Origin: Acephala macrosclerotiorum
Taxonomy: Eukaryota > Ascomycota > Leotiomycetes > Helotiales > Mollisiaceae
Direction of reading: 5' to 3'
Assembly: GCA_014904845.1 (NCBI GenBank)
Contig: MU119216.1
Coordinates: forward strand, 1 to 64,000
DNA length: 64,000 nucleotides
This document shows positions 11,567 to 23,212 of the stretch, one piece after another (the stretch's first letter is position 1; the number at the start of each line of letters is the position of its first letter). The notes under the pieces were generated by a model. That model searched no databases and was not told the origin of the DNA. It saw only the letters and a list, made by a program, of their open reading frames with translations. The translations under genes were made by a program, and so were the position numbers.

Positions 11567-12562
11567 ATGGCTCTCTCTGAAGCTTATCGGAAGGCTATGG
11601 GTAGTTGGAACTATGGGTATCCGCTCTACAATCCCCAGTCGACGAAAGACCTCCATACTGGAATTTGCGGCTACCTAGATGGCAACGATGTCTGGCAGAC
11701 AATTGTGGACTTGGAATTCGACGATGTGGAGAAAATGGGCTTTACAGAATTTGTAGACTCGTTTTACCCTAAAACTCCTCAAAATGTCAACTGGAAAGCA
11801 AAGTTTTCTCAGGGCCTTAAAAAGATCGATATCGACCTAAGCGGCGGAGTATCTGCAGCGTCGCTGGGACTACCAGCGACGGTTACCGCCGCCACGAAAT
11901 GGGAGTGTCGCGGTGACGCTGGGGCAATTCTTATGTGCGACAATCCAGTGACGATCGAAGACATTGGAGCAAGCGATATATTCCTAAAATGGGCGAAGAC
12001 AAACTCGAAGAAACTGCGAAAGGATTACCCATCAGTGAAAAAGTTTTACGTCGTCACTCGAACGTATTCCTCCTCAGACATTCATCTCATCGCCTGGAAC
12101 GACTCTGACTTTATTGTTACGCTTGGCGTTTCTGGAAAAGTGGAAGGCGCTGGTGAGGCCAGTGGGACAGGAACATGGTCAAGAAGCAACACAACCCAAG
12201 GTTGGGAAAGCTTCCCTGCAGTATGATACCATCCGAGGCAGTTTAAAAGACAAGCCATTACTGACATTAAGCTTAGGGGGACACTGATGAGAAATATGTC
12301 GTCTTCTTCAGTGGAGTGATGATCAAAGTCATAGCGATAGGCCCAATCAAGACCGTAATTATGCACATTACTCTGTACTACTCTCATCATTCTGAAAGTT
12401 TCATAGTCCCTGGTCACATCTGTGAGCTCTGGCTCCAGCAGATTCCGCGGAGATGGCGACAAATTCTCGGTGGTTGATGAGGAAGAGGGCATGGAATACG
12501 AAGTTGAGCTAGAAAGCTTTGGAAAGACCCCTGAGGACCTTGCCAAAGAGGGTAAATTGTAG
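11567..12562 (+). CDS. Gasdermin-like pore-forming protein, putative cell-death executor
   Basis: Exons 11567-12220, 12277-12354 and 12407-12562 give 295 residues. Introns are 56 bp (branch TACTGAC) and 52 bp. The frame runs open through both junctions to TAG, which supports the model. Shared features with fungal gasdermin-like proteins (HET-Q1 and RCD-1 type), from memory, are ICGYLDG..W near residue 34, VTAATKWE mid-protein, and FYVVTRTYSS followed by a Gly-rich strand. FYVVTRTYSS resembles the VVTE strand of animal gasdermin N-domains. KYVVFFSGV comes next. The C-terminal tail of about 35 residues is acidic (DEEEGMEYEVELE) and could be the inhibitory piece removed on activation. There is no signal peptide. 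Expected role: after cleavage, oligomerises in the plasma membrane and kills the cell. The neighbouring caspase-like gene supports this. Family assignment is by pattern, not by search. Confidence 0.65.
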
Positions 12563-12966
12563 ATCCTATGAGCTGACGGCTACAAGAGCTACGGATCTCA
12601 TCGCCTTTTCCGTAACTTTTCGCATTATGATCAACTAAAACCAACTCCTGTCTGTCCGTTCGACCTTGTCGGCAACCCTTAATTCCTCATAAGGCAAACG
12701 GGTATGCTAGTTACACACCAGTAGTCAAAATACCAGCAGTAACCTTTTGCAACCCAATGAGGCTCACTCGAGTCACTGAGAATTCACCAAGGCGCAACTG
12801 TGAAACAAAGCAAGTAGCAGCACTAAAAATCCATGGATTTAGTATGATCTCAGCAGATCAGTTTCAAAGCAAACGGATATCGTCCCAGAACGCCATGAAA
12901 ATCCCAACCTATCAAACCAATATATCGTTCCCTTGGATATCTAGATCCGGGACCGATATTAAGATC
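12563..12966. other. Gene-free stretch
   Basis: 3' flank shared by the convergent gasdermin-like and GGPP synthase genes. Nothing recognised. Confidence 0.5.
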
Positions 12967-14184
12967 TTAGACCGTCATCTTGTCCAAGATCTTCAAAACA
13001 CCTCTGCCCTTTCCCTCTCCCTCGTCTAGTTCTTCCACTAGTCTTCTCGCTCTATCCAAGAGTGTGCTTAGAACCTTTCTGCAGTACTCGAAACTGCCCG
13101 TGCCTTCCATATAAGACACGGCGTATCGTTTCACTTGCTCGTCATCTGTTTTCTGCTTCAGGATGTTGAGAAGCTGCATATTCTCCGGTTTCGCTCTGAT
13201 GCTGTGAATAATGGGGAATGAAAATTTGCCCTCTGTCAGGTCTTCACAGAGACCTTTGTTGTGAGAGTACTCTGGTGAGGAGAGATTTTGGTAGTCATCT
13301 CGGATCTGGAAGATGATGCCCATGAGGTTGACTAGAGGAACGCAGTCCCTTTGTGATTGTTAGCTACGGAATTTAGGAAGGTTGAGGGAGATATACTTCA
13401 ACTTAGAGCTCTCCGCTTGCATGAGCTTGATCGCCAGTCTGAACAGGCCTCCAGTCTTATTACCGACCATCTCCAGGTAGTCGTCTTCGCTCGGACATGT
13501 AAGGGTATCTCTCCAAAACAGATCCATCCCCTGACCTCTGTGTAGGTTTAACAGCTCCTCGGTATAGATAGAAATAGCCTTCGGATTCTTCAGCTTCGTT
13601 AACTCTTGTAGGGCCAGGAAATAGACATAGTTCGCTGAGTTGATCGTCTGTGCTGTCCCGAAAATACTGTGTGCAACCGGTAATCCTCTCCGTAGTAGGG
13701 ACGAATCCTCCACATCATCCACCAGTAACGAAGCTGTATGTAGCATCCCCACCACCTTCGTTATAACCTCCAAGCTCTCCGCAGGAACACCCAGCCACTC
13801 ATTGAAAGCCATAATCAACTGCGACCGAATATCCTTTCCCGGATGTGCAAACAGATAGTCGTAGGGACCCAGCAAGACCTTCTCCTTCGTCGCAGACCAA
13901 CTACTCTTCCCTGTAAACGCCATATCATTCTTGTAGTACTTCGACGAGTCCGGACCACCCGAAGGCTGTATCGTGGGATTAACCGCATCCATATTCGCAA
14001 TCGACCTCTTCCTCTGAGAAATCCAGTCGCCTTCCGGAACAGGTTTTAGCACAGGCTTCGAAGCAACGTGGTTCAGTGCATTCTGGCCCGTCGAAGACGT
14101 TCTCGGAGGGATGGCGTTGGGAGATCTTAAGTTATCGTGAATCATTGAGGATGGACCTCGCTGAGAAAGGTTACTTTGATACAT
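12967..14184 (-). CDS. Geranylgeranyl diphosphate synthase
   Basis: Condenses isopentenyl diphosphate with allylic diphosphates to make C20 GGPP for protein prenylation, carotenoids and other isoprenoids. Exons 14184-13397 and 13348-12967 give 389 residues. The first Asp-rich motif is [15 protein letters not shown] (Asp156-Asp160), and the second is [10 protein letters not shown] (Asp280-Asp281). GKFSFPIIH and [11 protein letters not shown] are also typical. The roughly 95-residue N-terminal extension is normal for fungal al-3/ggs1 enzymes. Neighbours are housekeeping genes with no terpene cyclase, so I take it as the primary-metabolism enzyme rather than part of a diterpene cluster. Confidence 0.93.
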
Positions 14185-14981
14185 CGGATGGAAGCTCGAA
14201 GAGCCACGTTGCTATGAATCGTACTCGGTGGATTGGGGGGGGGGTCCGGTTCCTGAGCAGGCTGCAGGAATTAGCAAGGCTGATCGCTGTATTCCTTCCG
14301 TTCGATTCTCCGCATCCGCATCCGTTTGTTTGTCAGGATGGTCGTATTCTCGTGTGAAGGTGCAGAAGATGCGGTAGGACTTATATGATAGCAGAAAGCT
14401 GAATCAAGGTTTCTTAAGTGGTTGAGCGAAGTCTCTTGGTTAATGATCGAACGACCAACGTCACAGAGCCCTAATTCGCCTGGTGCCTTTTTTCACATGT
14501 CTACAGCTGACCTTCATCGATTTTCAGCGGCCGTACAGCTGACGTTGCCTGATTTGTGCGCTCACTCATGCTATGGATAATAGCTGTCTACAGCTGCGTA
14601 TTGGTCTTGATATGCCGATGCTGAGAGTTTCATCTTTGCTTGACCCTCAGATCCTTGAGAGACGTCATGAGAGCCGCTAGGCCAAAAAGGTAAGGCGGTC
14701 AGAAGCCCACGCTTTTCCGTTCCAGGCTCCTCGGTTCAATCCGTTGCTATGGTGAACCCTTCTGCCAGCTCACTTGGGGACGTAGACAACTTTGAGACCA
14801 AAGCTCCGGCTGTTTTGCGAAAAAGTCAACACACACAAACACTTTCCTTGCCCTTCTCTTCGCATTTCTGTATTAACATTTTGCCTGGCGTCTTCATTTT
14901 CACTGTTCATACGGCGCATCGAGCGACCTCTTTCCTACATCTGCAAATACCCAACCACGAAAACACAACAAATACATAAAC
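14185..14981. promoter_or_regulatory. Divergent promoter region of GGPP synthase and CDC14
   Basis: 797 bp without a gene. It holds a run of 10 G at about 14235-14244 in the GGPP synthase leader and several CAGCTG-type palindromes at about 14500-14600. No specific regulator site can be assigned. Confidence 0.45.
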
Positions 14982-15924
14982 ATGGAAGCCCTACTCTCAC
15001 TCTCCTTTGACAATCTCTCCTCCTACGACCAAGCCAAGATCCGCAAAGGACTGCGCCAAGTTGAAGGTCTCCTCGCGCAAATCTGCCTATCGTCGAGCAA
15101 TTCGCCCAAGAGCGCTGCAGAGAAGCGTCGTTCAGTCATTGATCCAGGGAAGGAACCACCGCCACGGAAAGCGCTGGCTGAACTTGCAAATGATCCTGCG
15201 TTCAGAGAGTTCTTTAAGCTGCAAGATGGATTCGAGTGGAATGTTGCGATGAGATTGGTCAATTGCTTAGATAGATTGTTGGGAAAGTCGCATGATGGGC
15301 AGAATGATCTGTTGATTATTCAGACGTTGGATTTGATTCAAGGAGCTTTGTTATTGCATCCTCCTTCGCGTACTTTATTCTCGAGAGAACTGTACATGAA
15401 TGTTTGTATTTTTCTCCAAAGAATTCTTGTCTATATACTGACTGTTTCCGTCCCAGCACCTACTCGACCTCCTCGAACCAATCAACTGCCCAGCCATCCA
15501 ATCCGCAACAATCATAACCCTCGTATGCTGCCTGGTTGAAACCCCCCAAAACACCCGCACATTCGAAAACCTCGACGGTCTCCTGACAATCACCTCGCTT
15601 TTTAAGTCCCGCGAAACTAGTCGAGAAGTAAAGCTTAAAATCATGGAGTTCCTCTACTTCTACCTCATGCCCGAGACACCATCGATCCCAACTGCAAACG
15701 GTACAGCATCCGTCCCAGCTATGCTACAGCGCAGTCCAAGCAAGCTTGCGGGTGCTTTCAACCGAAGAGAGTCAACCGGAGGAAGGAAGCGTGCAGACAG
15801 CGAGAGCGAGATTACCAGAACTTTGGATGAAAAGCAACAGCTTCTAAGCAGGTACCTGAGCAATGTGGATGACTTGGTTGCGGATCTGAGAGAAAGCACA
15901 CCATTCGGAGGAGCATTAGACTGA
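14982..15924 (+). CDS. cdc14: Cdc14-type septation initiation network protein (SIN scaffold)
   Basis: This is the Schizosaccharomyces pombe Cdc14 type (partner of Sid1 kinase), not the Cdc14 phosphatase. It helps signal septum formation from the spindle pole body. Exons 14982-15401 and 15457-15924 give 295 residues. The whole protein matches the CDC14 family layout: an alpha-helical repeat-like body (FREFFKLQDGFEWNVAMRLV, then LLDLLEP...LVCCLVETPQNTRTFE and VKLKIMEFLYFYLMPE), a variable insertion with SPSKL phospho-type sites, and a conserved end TLDEKQQLLSRYLSNVDDLV. It is transcribed away from GGPP synthase. Confidence 0.9.
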
Positions 15925-16117
15925 GCTTTCCTTTGTTCTGTTGGTGGCATACATGGCGTTAATTTGGCTGAGCGCGGGCGTTGGCTGCATAGAATACGGT
16001 ACTGGAAAAATGTGTTCCGAGTAATTCATGATGGGGTGGGTGGGTTGGAGGTCCTTGTAATATCACACCCATAACTCCGAATTAGGAGGAAATTTGTCAA
16101 ATAGGCGTAAATGGATC

Positions 16118-17258
16118 TCAAGGTAACTCCACAGGATCTTCTGTCGTACCTGGAGCTTTTACATACTCGAACGCCCCTGGTGTTGTGACATTTGAATGTC
16201 CCCTTGAATCTCTCGAATCGATTTCAACTGGCACAGTGATGTCTCCCGGACTCTGTGGACTTACCGGCACGCCGCGATGGTTTCCAGGACTCGTTGCTGC
16301 CGAATCATGAGGTTCCGTGAAAGGACCATGACCTGCCGTCGGGCCGAAATAATCAGAGCCTCCTCGTCCATTGGAAGGTCTTTTTGTCCCTGATTCAGAT
16401 CCTTGAGAAATGGCTGGAACAGAAGCTGCTTGTTTCGCACGTCTTCGATGGGCCAGACAGAACCACAGAAACCCTGAAATCACAACGAGTGCTCCAACAG
16501 CGACACCAGCACCAATCCCAGCTTTCGCACCCGTTGAAAGGCCAGATGATGGAGACGATCCTGTGGCGAGAATTCCATTGGGGCCTGTTCTTGTAGCCAG
16601 AGCCGTATTACTCGCACAATAATTGGTGTTGTCTACCACCGTACATGACTGCCCTGTACTACAGCATCCTCCTCCAAGAGTACTGGCGCAAGCACTCTGA
16701 CTTGTCGGACATGAGCCTGAAGTCCCCGTTGAAGCTGCACTACTCGACGTTGATGTAGCTACACATTGCGTATTGGCAGCGCAACCAGACTGATAACCAC
16801 AGCATTGTCCTCCATATGCTGATGCGCATAAGTATTGACTTGTGCTCGTGCAGGATCGAGGGCAGCAGGATGAGCTGATCGCAGTACCGCTGATAGTGGT
16901 TGTTCCAGGACACTCGTAATGATTTGCATCGCAGAGGTTCCCACAAGTTGAGCCGATGAAGCAGCAGGCGGCAGTATTGTTCGAGATGATGCAGTAATGA
17001 GTATTCGGGCAGCAGAAGCTGCCAGCATTAACGTCGAGGCCTACCAATGTCAGCGAAGGGTACTCGAGACTTGTAAAGCTACTTACAGGTATGCTCATTA
17101 GCTGATGGGCAATCTCCACTTTGTCTGTCAACCAGATGTCCTGATCCTCCAAGATAGTATCGTGGACTGAGTCCTGGTGCTTCGATTGCTCCATATTGTG
17201 CTGTAGCCGCGGCTAGAAGCAGGGCAAGGATTGCCGTCAGCAGGCGCAGTGAGGCCAT
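16118..17258 (-). CDS. Secreted-entry Cys-rich single-pass membrane protein
   Basis: Exons 17258-17087 and 17040-16118 give 364 residues. A signal peptide is at 1-20 (hydrophobic LLTAILALLLAAATA). The ectodomain has repeated cysteine blocks (GSFCCPNTHYC, AACCFIGSTCGNLC, GGQCCGYQSGC, GGGCCSTGQSC) separated by Ser/Thr-rich, probably O-glycosylated, linkers. One membrane helix at about 230-254 is followed by HRRR. A disordered cytoplasmic tail of about 110 residues follows. This layout resembles fungal wall-sensing surface proteins (WSC/Mid2-like), but the cysteine spacing is not a WSC domain I can name. The role in wall or surface sensing is inferred. Confidence 0.82.
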
Positions 17259-18614
17259 TGTCCTCTCTTCAGATGTTTGGCGAGGTCGCGGTAGCTTGGA
17301 ATGTGAGTTTCTGCAACATCTGCACTCTCAACACGTAGCAGAACTTGACATTATGGAAATACGAATAAAGAAGCAAAGAGAAAGAAGATGCAAGGGAGCT
17401 GATTATACGACACCCTCCCGCAACATCACATGAGGGCCTCATACGGCCTATGGAAATGCAGATTCTGAGCTGTGGCTTAACAATCCGTGGTGCTCAACCC
17501 ACACTTCTGGATAAGCTGAGGAGGCTGCAAGCCACATGGTCGCAGACTCGTGGTTGGTTACATCTGTACCGTTCTGCATAATACTTCCAGCTTTGGTGTG
17601 TCGTTTTCGGTTTTCCCCGTCAATCATAACGAGGCTGAATCCTTCCAGACTATGTGGTGGAGTTTTGAACGCACCTCTTTCGGTAAGATGTGCCGCATTT
17701 GGACAGCTCACCCGGTCTTTGCATCAGGCGGAATGCTCACCCGCATTCGAGGATCGGCTTCCCGGGACGAGGCTTTGGGGAATCGGAAGACTTCGTGAAG
17801 ATGCAGATGGAAGCTGGAGCCTTCGGTCGGGATGTCTTGTGAAGTTGGAGAGAGGGCTGTTTTGAAGAGAGATGGGCTTTTGAACACTCTGGGGAAGGCT
17901 CGGCTCGGTTACTAAGTTCAGTTTAGTAATCTTACTGCTGAAGTAAAACAAGCACCCCCCTTCATACTCTGTCTTCCTTCTCGAATATTCTTAACATATT
18001 AGCTCAGGTCAGCTTCTTCCAATGCCTACTATCATCAAAGTTTGACCCTCTTTTCATTAAGAGAAACAGCACAAGTGATTAGTCGTCTCTTACTCCTTCG
18101 CGCCCGAGGACTTCAGCATTCCCGAAATTTAGAACTCTTCGAAAGACTCCGCCAGATTATCGAATGATGAGAGCGGAATGAGAATGGCAGTTGCTATAGA
18201 GTTTCATGAGATCTGGCCAATTTTCCTCTTTTTAGATTGTCTTCATCAGAGCCGACGAACCCTTGTACTGAGAAGTGTCGTCTATTTAATGTCTGAACGC
18301 GTTTCAAGCCTGAAAATTAGTGGAAATCATGGGGGAGATTGCTAATGCTCATTTCCTCAATCGTTTATTAATACAATCCCAAGATTTAAAAGGAGTAATC
18401 TACACAAGGCGTAGCTTGCTCGCTTGGCGCTTTTAATGCAAGGCAACAATTTGTTCCTTCTCCTTATGTTGAGCTAGCTCAGTTGCCACTTTCGCGGCTT
18501 CCGCCGAGTCAACAGAAACATCCTTCGCTATCAAAAAAACCGTCGTATTCACCAGCACTTATCGACGGATTATTTGGTTGCGAATGTAGCGTAGCAGCAC
18601 AGCACCACGTCGTC
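17259..18614. other. Gene-free stretch of about 1.36 kb
   Basis: Upstream region of the Cys-rich gene and, on the other strand, of the MBOAT gene. Open frames up to 109 codons exist (17536-17865) but lack coding character. I see nothing else. Confidence 0.45.
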
Positions 18615-20019
18615 ATGGACTCAGTCCCGATCTTGCTAAATGCCTGCCAGCGAATGTTGACCATCCCGGCGACTCTCTTCATAGCACTGATGTTCCCGCG
18701 AATTTTCTACCGTCACTGGATAGTGAGGGCTCTTACTCTCCTTGTCATCTACTGCGAGACAGCGTATGGGTTCCGCCCGCATGAAATCTCGAACATCATC
18801 GTCTCGTATCTTATGGGCTTCGGCGGTCCTTTGATGTTCATCTCGTCCGTAAATCTATTATTGTTCAGCAATCCTAGGGACTTTTGCAGATTACGCCGAT
18901 TGCGACCCATAGCCAATCTGGATATGTCCAAAAGGAGGATCAGTCACGAATGGGAGCCTTTCCCCGAAGAGTTCGGGCTAAGACGTGCTTTCTGGATTCT
19001 CGATCTTCTGTTCAACCTAAGAGGAATCGGATGGAGTTACCGAAAGCCATTGTACCCAGTGCCAAAGGACATTCAAATACTTTACCGAGATATCGGTGTG
19101 GACGTTTTAGATGAAAGTCCTTCCTTTAGGCCAACTCGAAGCAACGATGTCAAGAGACCAACATTCTTCAAGCACCAATTCCCTTTGTTGATGACACGAT
19201 ACCTCATGGTCGACTTTTGCATTACCCTCATGGATCTCACCTCTTTCTTCCAAGGATCTGAGCCGCCTCTTGCCTGGGTCCTTCCGCTCTCGATCCGCAA
19301 CTTATCATTATTCCCCTGGAATGCCCTGCTCGCTGCCATAGGCGTCTACGCTGTTCTGGATCTCTACGCCTCATGTACTGCCCTCATTTCGGTAGGTATC
19401 CTCGGACCCAATGTCCTTGGCACATGGGGAGAGCCATTCATGTATCCAAGCATATGGGGGTCTGTTTGGGGAATCTGGGATGATGGACTAATAGGTATGT
19501 TCCTAAGTTGACAAGCGGAATACTTTCTAACACCTCTGACATCCCATCTCAGGCCTCTGGTCCCCAATGTGGCACGATCTCTTCAAGAATATCTTCCAAA
19601 CATTCTCCCGCGGCCTTATTCCCGAGAAATCCAACCTTGACTTTTCAGCCTTTGCATACCACGGTCGCAGTCTTCTCCGCATGCAAATCGTCTTTCTCCT
19701 TTCCGGTATCTGCCATGCCGGAGCATCACACATCCAACTCGCACACACCTACCCAATGTTAACTTTCATAGCTTTCACCTCTCAAGCCATTGGGATCGTG
19801 TTCCAAATCCTCCTTGATGTTCTTTTGGAAATACTAGAAGTGGAACAGGTCAAGAGGAAAGCGTCGATTTTGTTGTACTCGGTGGTGTGGGCTTACTTTA
19901 CGATGTATGTGTTCCTGGGGGATCTGGCTGCCTCGGGAGCATTTAAGTTGAAGCTGGTTCCGGTCAGCGTGTTTGGGTTGGCATGGGGGAGGAACTGGCC
20001 GGGTTGGCTGGGAAGCTGA
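18615..20019 (+). CDS. Wax-synthase-like membrane-bound O-acyltransferase
   Basis: Exons 18615-19494 and 19553-20019 give 448 residues with about eight membrane helices. The C-terminal third has WHDLFKNIFQTFS and FLLSGICHAGASH; His348 is the likely active-site histidine of the wax synthase/MBOAT family. Such enzymes move an acyl group from acyl-CoA to an alcohol. Fungal members acetylate terpenoid or polyketide products, or make wax-type esters. No biosynthetic partner lies next to it, so the substrate is unknown. An open frame continues upstream to 18483 without an ATG; 18615 is the first ATG and fits the hydrophobic N-terminus. Confidence 0.82.
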
Positions 20020-20512
20020 GCAGGGGTTGCGAAGCGGTTGAGGATGGGTGATTGCAAGACAGAAAAATATAAGGAGCTTGTTGTTGCTAGCTATCATGGG
20101 CAGGTTTCCGAAAGCCGATTTTCGAGCCGAGGGAAGGACGCTTTCGGTGTCGAGAATGACCCACATTGCTATCAGTATGAAATTAGGACACGGGTATACG
20201 TCGAGTAGCTAGCTGTATGAGATCGGCCACCTTCAAAATCAACCCCAATTGTGCTTGAACTCTTCAAATGTACAGTGTGAGAATGTACAGGTGAGTATAT
20301 TCTGATGTCGGTTCTGGGACAAACCTTCAAGATTGAGGAACTCTGTACCGTGATTGTGTGAGGAGATGACGCTCATTCTACGCAGCAATGTCCTCAAAGG
20401 AATTCCAGACATTTTGGTATTTATAAGATCTGGATTCACTACTTACATTCGAGTACTTGAAATCAAGTATCCAGCCTCTTATGCCTGGTCCCCGTGCGGA
20501 CTTCAGCGCTCT
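20020..20512. other. Gene-free stretch
   Basis: 3' flanks of the convergent MBOAT and RIX7 genes. No gene or repeat seen. Confidence 0.5.
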
Positions 20513-22968
20513 TCACATCCCCCTCTCCTTCAATCTTCTATACTTCCCTGCATCCTTAACACTAGCCTTCACTTTCCCCAACCCCACATCCCAATCCGCC
20601 CTCACAATCCTCAGTCCAGCCTCACTTCCCACCCCACCAGCGCTCATCTCCCTCTTCAACGCCGCCACCGCCGCCGCCTGATGTAAATTCCCCAAATCAG
20701 CACCACTATACCCCGTACACCTCACATCCCTCGCCACACTCTCCAAACCATCGACTTCTTCCTGTGGGGCTGCTGGGAGTGCTTTCTTGTATAAAGCTTT
20801 TAGGATCTCGACACGTTCGTCGGGTGTAGGCAGATCGACGAATACAGATGTGCCTAGTCGACCTGGGCGGAGCATGGCGGGGTCGATCATGTCGGGACGG
20901 TTGGTTGCTGCTATAACGTAGATTCCTGCTCGGTTGGAGAGGCCGTCGAGTTCGGTGAGGAGGGTGTTGACTACTTTGCTGCTTGCTTCTGATAATGAGT
21001 CCTCTCGCTTTGGTACCAAGGCATCTAGTTCGTCGAAGAAGAGGATACATGGTACGGATGAACGAGCTCGCTCGAATGTTTGTCGGACTGCTCGTTCGGA
21101 TTCACCGACGTATTTGTTGAGTAGTTCGGGTCCCTTGATGGAGATGAAGTTTGCTTTTGACTCGTTGGCTACTGCTTTTGCGAGGAGGGTCTTGCCGCAT
21201 CCTGGTGGACCCCAGAGGAGGACGCCAGTCGGTGCTGTGATACCGACCCTTGCAAAAGATTCTGGTCTCTTGATAGGTTCCACAATGGCCATTTCAAGCT
21301 GATCTCGGACTTCGTGCAGGGCACCAATGTGTGCCCAAGTGGTATCTGGTATTGTAGCAAACCCTTCTCGTTTAGCTGAGGGTTGCACCTTTGATACTGC
21401 TGTGACAAAGTCGTCATAGGTGATGGAGATATCTTCGTCTGGTGTAGGTTTCCCGGCACCCTCAACTAGGGATCTTAGTATCAGCAAAGACGCTGGGATA
21501 CTCTGCTCTTGAGCGGAAGTATCGATATCCATCGCTGACCCGTTTGTTTCCTGTGCTCGTTCCTTCAAAACTGACATCATACGTTTCATAGCTTCTGTGC
21601 CCGCTACTGAAACCACATCGTTTAGATCAGCTCCAACGAATCCGGGGGTCTTTTTTGCCAGGCTTCGGTAATCGAAATCTTCGGCCAAGGCTAACTTCTT
21701 CGTTAGAGCTCTTAGAATCTTGTCCCGGGCTAGCTCATTCGGAACACCTAGATTAATCTCCTTGTTGAAGCGGCCTGCTCTCCGTAGAGCTGGATCTAGG
21801 CTATCCGGCCTGTTCGTAGCAGCAATTATTATGACTGGCTTTCCACCTGTCTTCTCCAGGGCCATATCGTCCATGCAAGTAAGCATTTGAGCAACTATAC
21901 GCTTCTCCATTTCCCTCTGAGCACTTTCTCGCTTGCCCATAATAACATCAATCTCGTCGATGAAGACGAGGCATGGTGCCATCTTCTTGGCTTCATCGAA
22001 TACATCCCTAATCTTCTTCTCGGATTCTCCAGACATGCCTGCTACCAATGAGGGGGCCGACAGAGGTATAAACGACACTTTGATTTCGGCAGCAAAAGCA
22101 TTTGCTATCATAGTCTTTCCGCATCCAGGTGGACCATGAAGTAGCACTCCTCTCGGAGGTTGTATTCCAGTCTTTATGTATGTATCTGGGTAGAGCATAG
22201 GCATAGCCACCAGCTCATTGAGCTCCTCAATAACATCGTCTACTCCTCCAAGATTCTCTAAAGATATGTCTGTTGGTGGTGATCGGTCCACATCTTTCCG
22301 TACCACCTCTGCTTTTCGTCTCTTCTTACTTGGTTCGCCATTTGCTTGTCTCTCGGGTCTTGCAGGGGATTCCATCTCTACTAATTGGGGAGGAGGAAGG
22401 CTGGGAGTAACGAGTCCGCTTCGAACCGGTGATTCTTCTCTCGGAGACGTTGTAGTCGTGGCAGATGCTGATTTTGCCCACATTTTCGTAATGCTCCTAT
22501 TCATGATATTATGTTCCTGCGAAGGTCAGGTCCTAAATTCCTAATTTCAGCAACTGCAACCTGAATTGCCTAACCTTCACTTGGTGCCCAGCGTCATCGA
22601 TCCCCTCAAAATCACCATCCAGGCTCTCACTATCATTCTCGTCGTCCTGCTCCTCTTTCATAACTCGCAGTACACGGTCGATCGAATCCTCAAGTAACTT
22701 CTTACTTTTTCGTTTCAAGCTGGAATTCGAGCGCTTGATACTCTCATATACAGCAGAGACTGTGAGCCGCTTCCCCCCATTTCCATTATCGAATTGTGTT
22801 TGCTCATCAGCCAATTTCCGCACTACCTGATAGATCTGTACCTGATCAGCGTGCTATTTATGATAGTTTCTACCCAATTCGTGCCTGAAGCGGGATCCTG
22901 GGGAATATCATACGTACCTCGCGGTCGAGGCTCTGAGTCAATGAGGATCTGGGACCCCGTGAGACCAT
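20513..22968 (-). CDS. RIX7: AAA-ATPase Rix7 (NVL orthologue), 60S ribosome maturation
   Basis: Nucleolar/nuclear AAA-ATPase that strips factors from pre-60S particles. Exons 22968-22918, 22841-22575 and 22516-20513 give 773 residues. The small first exon ends in LDRE and joins QIYQVVRKLADE, the conserved N-terminal NVL/Rix7 segment. A basic stretch (LKRKSKK) and an acidic patch follow. Two AAA modules carry GPPGCGKT Walker A motifs, Walker B FIDEID in the first and FFDELD in the second, and the second-region-of-homology NRPD motifs. The start was chosen from splicing of the conserved N-terminus. Divergent from VPS20 with 244 bp between the ATGs. Confidence 0.93.
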
Positions 22969-23212
22969 CATTGTCAAGGCATCAAGGTAGGCGTTTTGGC
23001 GCAAGTTCTCAAGGTCCGTGAATTAGGATTGTGCATGTCAAATCCCCAAAAAATTCACACTTGCGTCGGGATTTACCGTTATCGCTTATCGTTACCTTGG
23101 CATTCCGGCACGCGAGCATCAAATGACGCCGACGATGGGGGCTTCAAGGTTCCAGGCTTAAGTTGCGACAGCATGCTTCCTTTCTCCTTTGTCGAGGCAG
23201 GCAGCGACGACG

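Noticed and set aside
12082..12546. 154-codon minus-strand frame across the gasdermin-like gene
   Set aside because: It is the antisense shadow of exons that join in frame on the plus strand.
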